DNA of 64,000 nucleotides from Physella acuta (GCF_028476545.1 NW_026733060.1:124001-188000), one strand, 5' to 3'; positions 50,145-62,816 are shown, counted from the stretch's first letter. Numbers and translations are program-made. The notes: generated by a model from the sequence alone, not told the origin.

Positions 50145-52690
50145 TTGAGTTGTCGCCCTTGTGAGGTTCATACGACACCTCTTGACAAACAGTTTCCTTC
50201 CAAAAAATTAACAGGTAAACAAACGCCGGAATATCTATTCCACGGGTAAGACAATAGCGGGCATGATGGGGAAACGAGCACCGCTTCCTGGAACGATGCA
50301 TGATGGTCCCAGAGCGCTAGGGCCTATGACAAGGTGCCGGGAAATAAAAGAGGTTTGAAATGTGAGACCTCGGCATAAAACGTCACCCAATCACTACCAA
50401 ACGATAAGCACACAACGTTTTCGATATCCCACCAACACCACCCCCACCCCTGTTAACAGCCCCAGGAGCGGCGCTGAAGAGGTGTCTCTTACCCAGAACT
50501 TGGGACCACCCTAGTTAGTTAAAGCCTGGCGGGGAATAGAGTCTATGTTACACGCCCAGGAAGCTGGAAGTCAACCGGACTCTTTCAAATTCTATTACAG
50601 CGCTCTCGAGCACCGAGAAAGTCCGACGTTGAACAGCTGTTTCGAGTTTGGGGGTCCTTTGTCCCCCTCACAAAACCCCTGAACGGGTAGTGTCACCTAG
50701 ATACCAAACCTGGGTACCCCTCTTTTGTGTCCCCCCCAGCGGGTTGCCCCTCCCGCCGCCGTACACTTTTTCTTCAGCCTCGCTGTGCCGAGCGGGGCAT
50801 TGACTACTAGTCAACTGGCCCGTCGTATTGTAGGCGGACGGGGCTAACACCCGGGTTTAACTTCGCAAGACACCCATGAATTTACCAGACACAGGGCGCT
50901 TGATCGGTGGCGATTTTCATTCACTGGGGAAACCTGGTTGTTTTTGTAGTGGACAAACAATTTAAGTGACCGCTCGTGCTATGAGATTGCCATCTTCGTG
51001 TAGTGGGCATGCCAGGGTTTGTCTGCAGGAGAGGGGTGCTGGGGGGGGGGGGAGAGAAACGGGACCCCCAATAAAAACCTGCTGGGTTTCAAAGCTAGCC
51101 AGACTTCAAAGCCTCGTCAGAAAGTAATAACTGAGATTAAAGATTCTGGGGCCCAGAATACGATCGAATCCCCTTTTATTCCATGAATATGCCAACACCT
51201 TCCATTGGAGGAGAAAGAAACTTCGATCGTTTAAGGCATAATTTTCACCTTAGCTGGAATTAAAACTTGAAGGCGTACGCTGACTTTCGCTTTCACACAA
51301 CACCGCTTTAGAAGGTAGCGCTAATACATGGTGGTTCTACTTTACTGTACAATAATAGTCAAGTCTGATGCTTTCTTTATGTATTCATTTAATAATTAGA
51401 AGAGCTTATGGTTTTTCAAAAATACATCTGTTTTGAATATAATACGGAAATACTAGTACACCTTATGCAATATATAGTTTTAGAAACAAATATATATGTA
51501 ACCATTGTAAAAAGAATGTACAAATATCATTAGCAAAGAAAAAAATAAATTGGTAGATTGTCAAAAGCTGGTTTTAATTTTTAAATTGACTTTGTATCTG
51601 AAATATTAGGTGTGTTTTTTAAAACATAAATGAAATAAGCCTTCCACATGATTTTTCTAGATTTAAAATATATCTTGTGTATAAGTAAAGTATAATTTAG
51701 TATTTACATGTCCTTGATAATTGCAAGTCCAATTTGATTTTAACTTTTAAAGTTGTTTTTCTTTGGTCCAGATTTTTTTAATCCTTTAAAAATAGTCTAT
51801 TTTAAAATTAATATTATGATTATACGCGTGACTAACAGATTCGAACAGAATTTAATTATTTTTTCATTTAATTGTCATGTAAATAATTTTGTTAACGTCC
51901 CATCAATGTTGAGATAAAAACAGCGTCTAAGTTAATATTTCAGTGCATTGGTCTCCAGCTAAGTCTCATACACCGGTTGAGGACAGGACTAACGATGTTT
52001 GAATTGATGCCATGTTCGTCGATTGAGGGCCGGGTGAATGTAGTTTAAATTGATGGCGTTGGGGCTTGATCAAAGACCGACCAGAAAAGGCCCGCGCTTG
52101 TGACGGTGTTTTATAGTTGCAGATCTGCTACATGCAGAAGTGGCCCGATGTCATATTCCAGCGCCTGGGTCCCTTTTATCTCCCCTTGTGCTTGTCGGCC
52201 ACAAACAGCTTAATACACTTAGCTCAAACAGCTTACTAACACTTAGAGCTAAATTCGGACCGGGATGAAGCTGACCACTCGCCAGGGCCGGTAATTAGTC
52301 CAGCACCTTTAGATGCTCGGATCAACAACCATCAAAGGCAGGGCGCTGCACTTGCTCGGCCTCGCAACAGGGGGAGATAAACACGGCTCAGTCGGTGAGT
52401 AATTCGCCCTTGGTTGTGAGTGACACTGGTATACAGCCAAAGTTTGCGATTGGTGTTTTAATGGCGGCCACGACCCCTCGATTAAATCGGTCCTCTGGGG
52501 ACTATCACGTGACGACCCGGGGTTGGCAACCCACCAATCACCAAACACACCTACACGCGGTCATTAGACCATAGAATCAATTCGCCTTTTCTTCTCTGCG
52601 ACGCCAGTAATCGGAGATTAATAGCAAGGCACCGAGTACCACCGGAAGTGACGTAATATCTGCATAAACAGTCCATACCTAAATCTTGCC
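50145..52690. other. Longest repeat-poor, high-complexity stretch; no gene recognised
   Basis: Apart from a G run at about 51,041-51,052 this 2.5 kb is unique and of balanced composition. It contains TTGATCAAAGACC (TCF/LEF-type core) near 52,067, GTTTTATAG, CCTTTTATCTCC and GTGACGTAAT. No exon-like frame was recognised. A candidate region for conserved regulatory DNA. Confidence 0.35.
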
Positions 52691-52844
52691 GTAAATAGTA
52701 TTTTTTTAAAAAAACTAAATACATTTTTCATTCAGATGGGCCAGTATCTTTATCGTAGGGTTCAAGCGAGAGTTCAAAAATTTAAAATAGGAACCGCCTA
52801 CTGAAACAAGATATTTTATCATGCAAACAAGTATGTAAGAGGTT

Positions 52845-53270
52845 GAGGGGTAGCAGTTTTGTAATAGGTGAATCAAAAGCTAGTTTGGTTTTTAGATGAG
52901 TCGAAGGTAGCCTTATGGTGGCAGATTAGTTGAAGCTAGCGAATGTACTAGATTAGTTGTCGTAGGGTTTGTGTGAACAGGTAAATCAAAGGTAGCGACT
53001 AGCCGTGGACACGGTTTTATCAAAGGGGGAAAAAAGGGGGTGTACAGCGTGTATGTTGTGTGCGTGGTGTTATAATAGTCTTATAGAGGTGCAGGTTCGA
53101 AACTGTTGCGTGACTGCGCATTTTAGAGGGACATTCGCCGTAGGCAATGTATTGAAAACAGCGACTAACTACGGACCAGGTACATCAAAGGTAGCCTGTC
53201 TATGGCCAGGTAGAGTAGGTAGCCTGTCTATGGTCAGGTAGAATAGGTAGCCTCGCTATGAGCCCGCCTA
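52845..53270. repeat. Degenerate ~40-bp repeat (GGTAAATCAAAGGTAGCCTG-like)
   Basis: About nine loose copies of AATCAAAGGTAGC or GAGTAGGTAGCCTGTCTATG. The last three are a clear 28-bp tandem series (53,197-53,262). Confidence 0.65.
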
Positions 53271-53389
53271 GCCTGTAGCTGGCCAATCAATGATGGCCGA
53301 GGCATCACAAGAACCACTGAACCGTGAAAAGGCCGTTAGTGTGGAACCAAGCCGCCATAAAATTCACTAGACCAAACTCTGCCGGTGTG

Positions 53390-53455
53390 GACCACACAAC
53401 AACACAACAACACAACCACACACCCACACAACCACACACCCACACAGATAGGTGA
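53390..53455. repeat. ACAAC/ACACACCC simple repeat
   Basis: ACACAACAACACAACAACAC followed by AACCACACACCCACAC twice. Confidence 0.85.
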
Positions 53456-53712
53456 GAGAAGCGAAGAGTCACTACATGTATACTTGTACATACTAGTAGT
53501 ATGTATATGTTCATGTATGGATCTATTCGCGTTGAATGTCACTATAGTTACTGTAACAAAAAACTAAGTGAAGCAATAGAATGGTTTAAAACTCAACATT
53601 TCTGCTTTCTAGTTCTACAGCAGGATGTTTGGAAAACTAAGTTAAGAGCAATGTGATCTAAAAAAAATCAATATCCAAGTTTTTAAAATTTGCTTCGAAA
53701 TTTAATTTTGTT

Positions 53713-54485
53713 TTTTACTTTCTCGTATATACGAAGTATAGAGAAAGTATTGTAATCGTGCACAAAAATCAATTGAAATTTTAACAATTTTTACCGTATT
53801 ACACCTCAGTCCTTCATCACATCCAAAGTATAGAGGACTTATTTTAATCGGGCAAAAATTATCAATCCAGATTTATCAAAATTAAGAGGTTTTATGCGTA
53901 ATCCAGTTTGAAAAACTGGGCGTTGCAATTCTGTCCGTATGTCTGTGTGTCTGTCTGTCCGTGTGTAAACACGATAACTTGAGTACCGTTACAGCTAGGT
54001 TGATGAAATTTCATATATAAGTATTTTATCAAAATTGTAGATCCGTATCAACTTTTGAGCGATTTCCGATAACCGGAAGTGGTACTTTTTCTACTTTGAA
54101 TTTTTCAAATGCCTATAACTTGAGTACTATTTCAGATAGATAAATGAAATTTCACATGTAAGTATAAGATCTAATTCTCTACCTTCTGTTAAATTTTGAG
54201 TAATTTCCGTTGACTGGAAGTAGTACTTTACGCTACTTCCGATTTCTTGAAAAACTAATGTAAATTTTAAAAGTACTAATAATATTGCGCACTATTATGC
54301 GCTTTTTTATTTGGCGTTCACTTGGTGTGCAATTTATTTGTCTACGAGATTTTATTCTATTTTTAAAACTTTAAGTATTTAAAATGGATTAAAAATCATG
54401 TCTATAGCCCGAGTTCCCATCCCCTGTTATTTTATATAAGAATATTCGAGAAAGTTTAGGGGAGATCACTCCCGGTTTATTTTTT
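53713..54485. mobile_element. HINE-like element, copy 2 (with internal duplication of its 5' part)
   Basis: Same ends as copy 1: ACTTTCTCG at 53,717-53,725, CGAGAAAGT at 54,447-54,455, and a perfect terminal hairpin GGGAG-ATCA-CTCCC at 54,460-54,473. Compared with the other copies its left part is longer and mosaic: a second, diverged AAGTATAGAGGACTTATTTT + AATCGGGCAAAAATT occurs at 53,826-53,860, ahead of the GTCTGTCTGTC microsatellite. Confidence 0.82.
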
Positions 54486-54520
54486 GTAATTATCATTACT
54501 GTTAGTAATCATGCCGGTGT

Positions 54521-55206
54521 TTTTACTTTCTCGTATATACGAAGTAAAGAGAAAGTATTGTAATCGTGCAAAAAAAATTCGAGATTTTACAAATCTCGAC
54601 GTTTTACACCTCACTGATACGGAAAAACATAATTTTGCAATCTTGTCCGTATGTCTGTGTGTGTGTGTGTCTGTGTGTCTGTGTGTGTGTAAACACGATA
54701 ACTTGAGTACCGTTACAGCTAGGTGGATGAAATTTCATATATAAGTATTTTATCAAAATCGTAGATCCGTATCAACTTTTGAGCGATTTCCGATAACCGG
54801 AAGTGGTACTTTTTCTACTTTGAATTTTTCAAAAGCCTATAACTTGAGTACTATTTCAGATACATAAATGAAATTTCACATGTAAGTAAAAAATCTAATT
54901 CTCTTCGTTCTGTCAAATTTTGAGTAATTTCCGTTGACGGGAAGTACTAATTTACGCTATTTCCGATTTCTCAAAAACGCATCTAAATTTATAAAGTACT
55001 AATAATATTGTGCACCATTATGAACATCTTTATTCGGCGTTCACTTGGTGTGCAATACTTTTTTCTATGAGATTCTATTTTATTTTAAAAAGTTTAAGTA
55101 TTTAAAATGGATTAAAAATCATAACTATATCCCGAGTTCCCATCCCCTGTTGTTTTATATAAGAATATTCGAGAAAGTTTATGAGAGATCACTCCCGGTT
55201 TATTTT
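54521..55206. mobile_element. HINE-like element, copy 3
   Basis: ACTTTCTCG at 54,525-54,533, CGAGAAAGT at 55,170-55,178, a GTCTGTGTGTGTGTGTC microsatellite at about 54,650-54,690, the internal dimer and the 3' hairpin (one mismatch). Same orientation as copy 2 and only 35 bases away from it. Copies 1 and 3 look slightly closer to each other than to copy 2 in the left part. Confidence 0.82.
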
Positions 55207-55209
55207 AAT

Positions 55210-55650
55210 TGTACCTCTATCATGCGTCAGATCTGATGCTAGACAGATGACGGCATCGAGAAAAGTAGAGCCAATTCGACATCACTGTACGGTATCATGG
55301 ATGTCATGGCATCATTCGGCTAGTGTTTCTTCCAAACTTTTTTCTCCAGGGGGGGTGGGGGGGGGGGGGCGTGGGACGGACATTAATAAAAATATATGTT
55401 ATCCATATAAATTCCATTTCGAAGAGATGCCTGGAAGACACACTACATTAAGTGAATAGCATTACTCAATAGATATAATTTTAGTAAACTTTTCTACAGC
55501 TAGCCCGGCCCTGTTTAGTTCCGAGTGCCATCCTAACCTTATAGGTGAAAAACATATCCCGAGAAAACAAAGCTAATCGAAGGTACTCTGTAAGGATCAA
55601 CTACAAAAGAACAGAACTAGCAATGATATAAGCTTTATTTTTACAATTTT
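55210..55650. other. No gene seen
   Basis: G-rich run at 55,351-55,369. Otherwise unique. Confidence 0.45.
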
Positions 55651-55654
55651 TAGT

Positions 55655-55735
55655 TAACCACACTGTAATGACTAAATTATCCCGTTGAACGCCGATGTCA
55701 CAGAAACAGGTGAACTCAACTTTAACCTCGAGTTA
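55655..55735 (+). mobile_element. SINE fragment (core domain)
   Basis: GTTAACCACACTG, GCCGATGTCACAGAAACAGG and TGAACTCAACTTTAACC align with the copy at 25.4 kb (GTTGACCACACT, GCCGAGGTCATAGAACCAGG, TGAACTCTACTTTA). Confidence 0.65.
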
Positions 55736-55739
55736 GCGA

Positions 55740-56700
55740 TTTACAACATACAGTAAGTAGATAAATATACTTAGTCGTGCTGAAGATTTTTTTTTCATCA
55801 AATATGTCTTAGTTTGTGTAGACTGAGGCTGCTCATTTTAACATCCAGGGGTCAAAGGTCGCTTCTCAGTGTAGGATTGCAACAAAATTTATCGAGTGCA
55901 TACACCATTAAAACGTTGCATGAAATTATCAGACAAATACAAGTAGATATTGTTTTACAACGTCGGCACAGAATCAAATTTGTAGGTGAAATTTATTGCA
56001 ACTTACCTCCCTGTAATTATGACTAGAATTTGACATTAATTCTTGCCATACTTAACAGAACAAGTTAAACGTAAAAAAACTAAATTCCAAGTCTTGACAA
56101 TAAACACCTCTGCGTAATTCTCGTTTCGCGGTTGCTGCGGGCCCTCCGAGTGTCAAGTGTTACGTAACCGATCAGAATTTAAAACTAAGGGAGGTTCAAT
56201 TCACCCAGGGGGGATAACTCTCTCCGTCTTGGAGACAACTCTGTCTGTCACCCGGGGGGACAAAAGCCTCGGTTGTACAACAGGCATCTACGGAAACCCA
56301 AACACCGACCATCTCGGCGATTTATCACCATCTTTGTCAGGCGTTCCTGTCGTGGCACCGCGATTTGCGGGACGCCCGATGCAGTACCGGCCGCTAATGA
56401 GTCGGGTCTACCTCTCCGCCGGAGACCCAACACCGCAACCCCCGGGTCCCCCCTGGTAAAGAATTTGTGCCGGGCTCAGGTTCTACGTCACACGGCAGGT
56501 CTCTGCGACTTACATTGTGTAACTCAGACCACTGGAAACTGGAGTTGGGGGGCCGGGGAAATCTGGGTCACTGGGTTAGGGGGCGATAAGCAAAAATAGG
56601 AAATTTGATATTAAGTCCAAGGATTCAAAATCTAAAAGAAAACTATACGATTTCTAGAGGAAAAAACATTTCAGGGTGAAACTTAGCATTCAGTAGTTGT
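55740..56700. other. No gene recognised; CpG-rich part at 56,130-56,600
   Basis: In 56,157-56,599 plus-strand frames of 100 and 108 codons overlap each other and a minus-strand frame. No family is recognised, and GC-rich stop-poor DNA is the simplest explanation. 55,740-56,130 is AT-rich unique DNA. Confidence 0.35.
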
Positions 56701-56741
56701 GATAGAGGCCTAAACACACACACACACACAAAAACACACAC

Positions 56742-57560
<819 letters not shown>

Positions 57561-57564
57561 ATGT

Positions 57565-57910
57565 AGAGGAGGTTTGGTAGCGTGGAGCTTGGTGGATTAA
57601 AGTTTGGTGGATCGGTGGATTGATATTTTAAAATTATTGAAATAATGGCTAGTTAGTTTGGTGGGTTTGTTGGTGGTGGGTTGGTTAATTTGTGATGAGT
57701 TAATGGAGGTTAAGTGGATTGATACTTTGATAGATTAATGATGTGTGGATTGGTGTTTAGTAAACTAGTGGATTGCTATTTTGTATAGGCCTACAGGTGG
57801 GTGGGTGCATTGGTGGAATGGTGGATTGGTGGAAAAGCTACAGGTAGTGCGGTGGATCAGAGGCTCGCTAGGTTCGTGGACTGGTGGACCGATATATTGA
57901 TGGAATGGTG
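57565..57910. repeat. Degenerate G/T-rich repeat (GTGGATTGATATTTTG, TGGTGGATTGGTGGA)
   Basis: Many loose copies of GGTGGATTGG and GTGGATTGATA(c/t)TTT at variable spacing. Confidence 0.65.
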
Positions 57911-57914
57911 GTAT

Positions 57915-58255
57915 TGTGTTTGGTCGTATTGTATCAGTGTTTTAGGTCCAATTAGTGTGTTTCTGATATGCGGGTTAGTCGTTATGTTAATTATATATGG
58001 GTTAGTGGAGTATGTTTATGTAACCTATGACGGCCGTAGTTTGGTGTAAGAAGAATATGTAAAGCTGTTTTCGTATTGTAACCCAACTGGTGTGTAATCA
58101 GAATAATTACAGATGTGTAATCGTCCTAATACAGATTCCAGTAGTCATCGAGTTAATCAGCTACGTGTCAGCTTGCATGGGATTTTAAGTAGGGGGGGGG
58201 GGGATTAGGTGGGGGGGGGGGGGGGGGGGGTAGGGGACTAAACTGTTTTCCTTCT
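57915..58255. other. No gene seen; two long G runs
   Basis: G runs at about 58,192-58,203 and 58,211-58,230 are separated by a few bases, the largest pure G cluster in the window. Confidence 0.6.
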
Positions 58256-58259
58256 GGCT

Positions 58260-58565
58260 CGGTACGTCATGAGTTACCTAACACCCCGTGATGGATCTAC
58301 CGGTTTAACAGACATGACGTCACAAAAATCTTCTCCCCCCCCCACGCCTCTCCCCGGGTGATAAGTCCACACCACGTGATACGCGTGTCCCGTGAATAAT
58401 TCACCGTCTGACCAGCCGGTCAGGGTTGAGTGAGTGCGTCGTCGCCATCACCGGCACGAGCACTCGGCTCAACCGTGACGTCACTGACCGTTAGAGCCGC
58501 TACTCACGCTCAGACCCCCCAGCCCGTCCCCCCCACCCCACCCCCGCTCTCGTTGACAGATTCGA
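58260..58565. promoter_or_regulatory. CpG-rich stretch with two perfect CRE palindromes
   Basis: TGACGTCA occurs at 58,315-58,322 and 58,476-58,483 in repeat-free, GC-rich DNA that also has CACGTGATACGCGTG and CCGGTCAGGGTTGAGTGAG. CREs are bound by CREB/ATF bZIP factors. A regulatory role is inferred. Confidence 0.35.
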
Positions 58566-58569
58566 TGTA

Positions 58570-59085
58570 AGGTCATAAAGTTTGCATCTCCGTTTATACC
58601 TGTGTTATTCTCATTACCGGTCACATGATGAGCTGTTTGGAATGTCCGCTACATAGGCCTTCTCTGGGAGATGCTATGGTTTTAGTCTAGACGTGTTATA
58701 ATATTTTACTCTAAACGTGTGTAACAAATAAGAAAATAATAAATATAACAGTAGAAGTCTATTTTATACACATTGAAGACGCTTCGCGGGTTATGAAATT
58801 GAAAACGTATGTTGATTTTTTGCCCTGACGGGCCGTTATTGAAAAGGTTATTCCTATATAATATCCTTCCTTATTGAAAATGTGATACCTATATGACTAT
58901 ATTATACCCACCTATACGACCATAATTAGATTGTAATTTTAGACCACTAAATAATCCTCATCAACAAACCCAGCGCCGAAGCTTATCCCATTCAACGGAA
59001 CAATCACTCAAAATTTAATGGCACCACCATTACAGCACACCATCTTACGGTAACATTACACAACCTAAAGATACCATCATACCAT
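58570..59085. other. No gene seen
   Basis: Unique DNA grading into the CCA-rich repeat. Confidence 0.5.
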
Positions 59086-59089
59086 CAGA

Positions 59090-59692
59090 CCAACATCTAC
59101 CACCACCACCCCATAATCTACTGGTACCACCACCACACCACCATTAACTGGTACCACCACCACCACCACCACATACTAGTAACACCACACCACCATCTAC
59201 CAGTACCACCACCACCACCATCTACCACCACCACCACCACCATCTACCAGTACCACCACCACCACCACCATCTACCGGCACCACCACCACCATCTACCAG
59301 TACCACCACCACCATCTACCAGTACCACCACCACCACCACCACCATCTACCGGCACCACCACCACCATCTACCAGTACCACCACCACCACCACCACCATC
59401 TACCAGTACCACCACACCACCATCTACTCGTACCACCACCACCACCACCACCATCTACCGGCACCACCACCACCATCTACCAGTACCACCACCACCACCA
59501 CCACCATCTACCAGTACCACCACACCACCATCTACTGGTACCCCCCTCCACACCACCATCTACTGGTACCACCACCACCACCACCACCACCATCTACCAG
59601 TACCACCACCACCACCACCACCATCTACCAGTACCACCACACCACCATCTACTGGTACCACCACCACCACCACCACCATCTACTGGTACCGA
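59090..59692. repeat. CCA-triplet minisatellite (CACCACCATCTACCAGTACC)
   Basis: Variable (CCA)3-8 runs are separated by TCTACCAGTA, TCTACTGGTA or TCTACCGGCA. Multi-unit blocks recur, for example the block ending TCTACCGGCACCACCACCAC. GGTACC or GTACC occurs in most units. Confidence 0.95.
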
Positions 59693-59754
59693 GGTATCAC
59701 TACAGTAGAACCTAATATCGCACCCCGGCCGACCTAGCAATCGATACTCTGCCA

Positions 59755-59762
59755 TGACGTCA
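59755..59762. promoter_or_regulatory. Perfect CRE palindrome TGACGTCA
   Basis: Third exact TGACGTCA in about 1.5 kb, in a short unique island (59,693-59,800) between two CCA/CCAT-type repeats. Confidence 0.25.
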
Positions 59763-59819
59763 TCGTGTCTCGTATTGAACACGCCAGCACTGGGTAGCAC
59801 GACATTAACTATTTACTGA

Positions 59820-60255
59820 AATTACCACCGTACTACAATAGTACTACCACTGCCCTACCATCCTGGTACCATCGCAGTACCATCTTACTATAATATATCT
59901 ACGATTGTCTATAATAGTTCAACCACGACCTACCGTCGTACTAGATTTCCGCAGTGAATGTTGTTATCCACCATCCACCATCCAACTACCATCCAACTAC
60001 CATCCCACTACCATCCCCGTACCATTTATATGAAATTATAATATAAATAATTTACATTATTTGGCATCTACCACCCCGCTTACCTACTCAGTAGGTCATA
60101 AACCATTGCATTGTGCTACCACCCTGCTATCACACTCATACCATCCTGATACCAGACTGCTACCATCCTTCTACCACCCGTATACCATCTTGCTACCATC
60201 TTGCTACCATCCAGTTTCCATCCTCATACCATCCTACTATCATCCTCTCCTACCG
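59820..60255. repeat. Degenerate TACCATCC-type repeat
   Basis: Loose arrays of CTACCATCC, CATACCATC and TTGCTACCATC with 10-20-bp spacing, probably related in origin to the CCA minisatellite. Confidence 0.75.
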
Positions 60256-60259
60256 GTCA

Positions 60260-61785
60260 GTGGCTTGCATTTGTCTGGACATCCACCCATCAACTCCCCC
60301 CCCCCCACCTCCACTTACATGTCCTGTCTACAAAGATTCGCTGTGGTACTTTCCGATTAGCCCTACACACTCATAAGTATTTCCGGCAAAACAGACACCG
60401 TCATTCCAAACCCAATCTTAAACTGTAACCTAAACCTAACTGGTATCTTCGCTCTAATCCTGATATCTTCACTCTAATCCTAATCCCAAACTAAGCCTCA
60501 CCAGAAAATAAATATAACCACTAGTTTATAAACTCGAAACAAAATACGCCTAAATAGCTAAATATCCACTACATTAACCATAGCCATAAGTGGGTACGGC
60601 TAACGGAAAACCCAACTGTTCTCCTGTATACACATTCCGACCCCACCTGTCTGTAAGAAGTAAAATCAATACCAAGCGATCGATTAACTAAAATGATGTC
60701 AACCTGAGTCTACCTATTGCTGTCTTGTAGTCCTACCTCGGGGGCCTTATAAAACACCTTTGAAGTTATAATCCTATTTCAAATTAATGTGGAGTTTAAT
60801 TGATAGTTTACATCTATATGAGCTATGGGGTCAGTCATTTAAGCCACATTTATGGGGTTATAATCCTTCTTTAATGAGTGCAACACACTGAATTAGGTTT
60901 AGAAAAAAAAGTTAAATTATTGTCAAATGTGTCAGCTATATTCTTAAAAAAAATTTTAATAGGATGCTTTAATTTTTTTTATTCAGTTTAATTTATATCT
61001 AGTTGATATACGTTGCATAATATTACATTTTTAAATAATGCCTATCATAAACAGTGTGAATATTTTTGGATGATTTTTTTTTTTTAAATTTATGCTGCAG
61101 TAGATTTCGATAAATCATGAATACATTGTCATGCCCATACACATATACATGCTTGATGTCATTTAGGTCAGGTCAAATGTCATGTATACATGACATTGTA
61201 TCAGTATTATACTCCAGGTAGGTAAAAAAATGTTATCAGTAACGATTTTTATTGTGATAGTTTTCTAAACAATAAAAAGTAGATAATTATGATAATATAA
61301 ATGATAAATAAATCAGACCCTCTCTATGATTTGAATAAAAAGTAGAACTAATTTTGACTTTAAGGGAACAACTAAAAAATTATTGTCTTTTTTTTTAAAT
61401 CTTTACAATCAAATACATTAATATTTATATTTTGTAATTATTAATGTATTAATTATTTTATTTTTTAATTTTAATTTTTTTTTAAAAAAAAGCTGAAATG
61501 GAAAGATTTTGGAAAATTAAATGTGATAGAAAATGCTAGTTGAAGTAGGCTAAATCCCTCACTAGGCTTTAGAGCCTCAGGTATGGATGGATTAATGTCG
61601 TTTGTAATGAGTTTATGTTTGGTTAATTAGTATGTAGGCACATATTTTGGAAGCAATTTGAAAAAAAAATATTTTTGTTTATAATTGCGTAAAGAAAAGC
61701 GCTGTTATATCGTTGCATAATAAAAATATGTTTTTTCAATGATCGTAACATAATTTAGCTAAAAGAAAGAAATCGAATTTAGGTA
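60260..61785. other. No gene seen; AT-rich unique DNA
   Basis: C run at about 60,298-60,307. Includes a 22-bp perfect palindrome (entered separately) and a 12-base inverted repeat AATACATTAATA/TATTAATGTATT at 61,412-61,450. Confidence 0.45.
61176..61197. other. 22-bp perfect palindrome centred on TGTATACA
   Basis: Arms AATGTCATGTA and TACATGACATT are exact reverse complements with no spacer. TCATGTATACATGA forms the centre. Confidence 0.9.
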
Positions 61786-61789
61786 AAAC

Positions 61790-62240
61790 AAACAAATGGG
61801 TAATGTAGAGTTGAGAAAAAAGAAAGAAATGGATGATATAGAATTTAGTTAAAGGAAAGAAATGGATGATATAGTTGAGCAAAATGGAAGAAATAGATAT
61901 AAAGAATTAAGCTATAAGAAAGAAATTAATGATATAGAGTTGAGCTAAATGGAAGAAATGGATTATATAGAATTTAGTTAAAGGAAAGAAATGGATGATA
62001 TAGTTGAGCAAAATGGAAGAAATAGATAATAAAGAATTAAGCTATAAGAAAGAAATTAATGATATAGAGTTGAGCTAAATGGAAGAAATGGATTATATAG
62101 AATTTAGTTAAAAAAAGGAACGTGAAATGAAATTCAGCTAAAAGGAAAAAAATGGGTGATATGGAATTTAGCTATAAGAAAGAAATGGATGATATAGAGG
62201 TTAAAGAAAGAAATTTTATATAGATTTTCTCAAAAAGAAA
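61790..62240. repeat. ~33-bp minisatellite with 129-bp higher-order period
   Basis: Units of the type GAAAGAAATGGATGATATAG + AATTTAGTTAAAG alternate with AGTTGAGCTAAATGGAAGAA forms. A four-unit block starting near 61,862 recurs at 61,991. Confidence 0.9.
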
Positions 62241-62354
62241 GAACTAATGGTACACAATTGATCTAAAGAACTGAACTGGATACATAGAAATGAGCTGGTA
62301 GGATATTTTCAGGCAAAAATTGGCCGTGTTTATTTCCATGGGCCTATCCATACC

Positions 62355-62555
62355 AGTGTGTCGGCATGTCGGTAGGTGATGTGTCGGTGTGTCGGCATGT
62401 CGGTATGTCGGTGTGTCGGCATGTCGGTATGTGGTGTGTCGGTATGTGGTGTGTCGGTGTGTCGGCATGTCGGTATGTGGTGTGTCGGTGTGTCGGCGTG
62501 TCGGCATGTCGGTATGTGGTGTGTCGGTGTGTCGGCATGTCGGTGTGTCGGTGAG
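62355..62555. repeat. GTGTCGGCATGTCGGTAT simple/minisatellite repeat
   Basis: About 20 copies of the octamer pair GTGTCGGC/ATGTCGGT/ATGTGGT. CpG-containing and strongly G/T-rich on the plus strand. The HRHTDTPT frame is an artefact. Confidence 0.95.
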
Positions 62556-62559
62556 TGCG

Positions 62560-62815
62560 TGCTCTCGACAGTTAACGTGTGCTCTGTGATCACTCAACCG
62601 TGTCCAATGACAGCCGAATCATAAAATATGACAGTCGGTTTTTTGTGTGTTCCGCTATTTTTTTGGTAACTTTTCAGTACATCCTAGTACCCCAAGGGGA
62701 AAAAGTACAGTAACATTTGGCGCAAAATTAAAAGAGTTGTATTTGGATTTATACTAAAGTTCATTTTTTAACACACATAATAAAAAGTCGTAATTCTGTT
62801 TTAGACTTTATATAT
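62560..62815. other. No gene seen
   Basis: Short unique spacer. Confidence 0.5.
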
Positions 62816-62816
62816 G

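Noticed and set aside
56157-56599. Two ~100-codon plus-strand frames as a gene
   Set aside because: They overlap each other and a minus-strand frame, lack motifs and follow CpG-rich composition; no splice or start context favours either.
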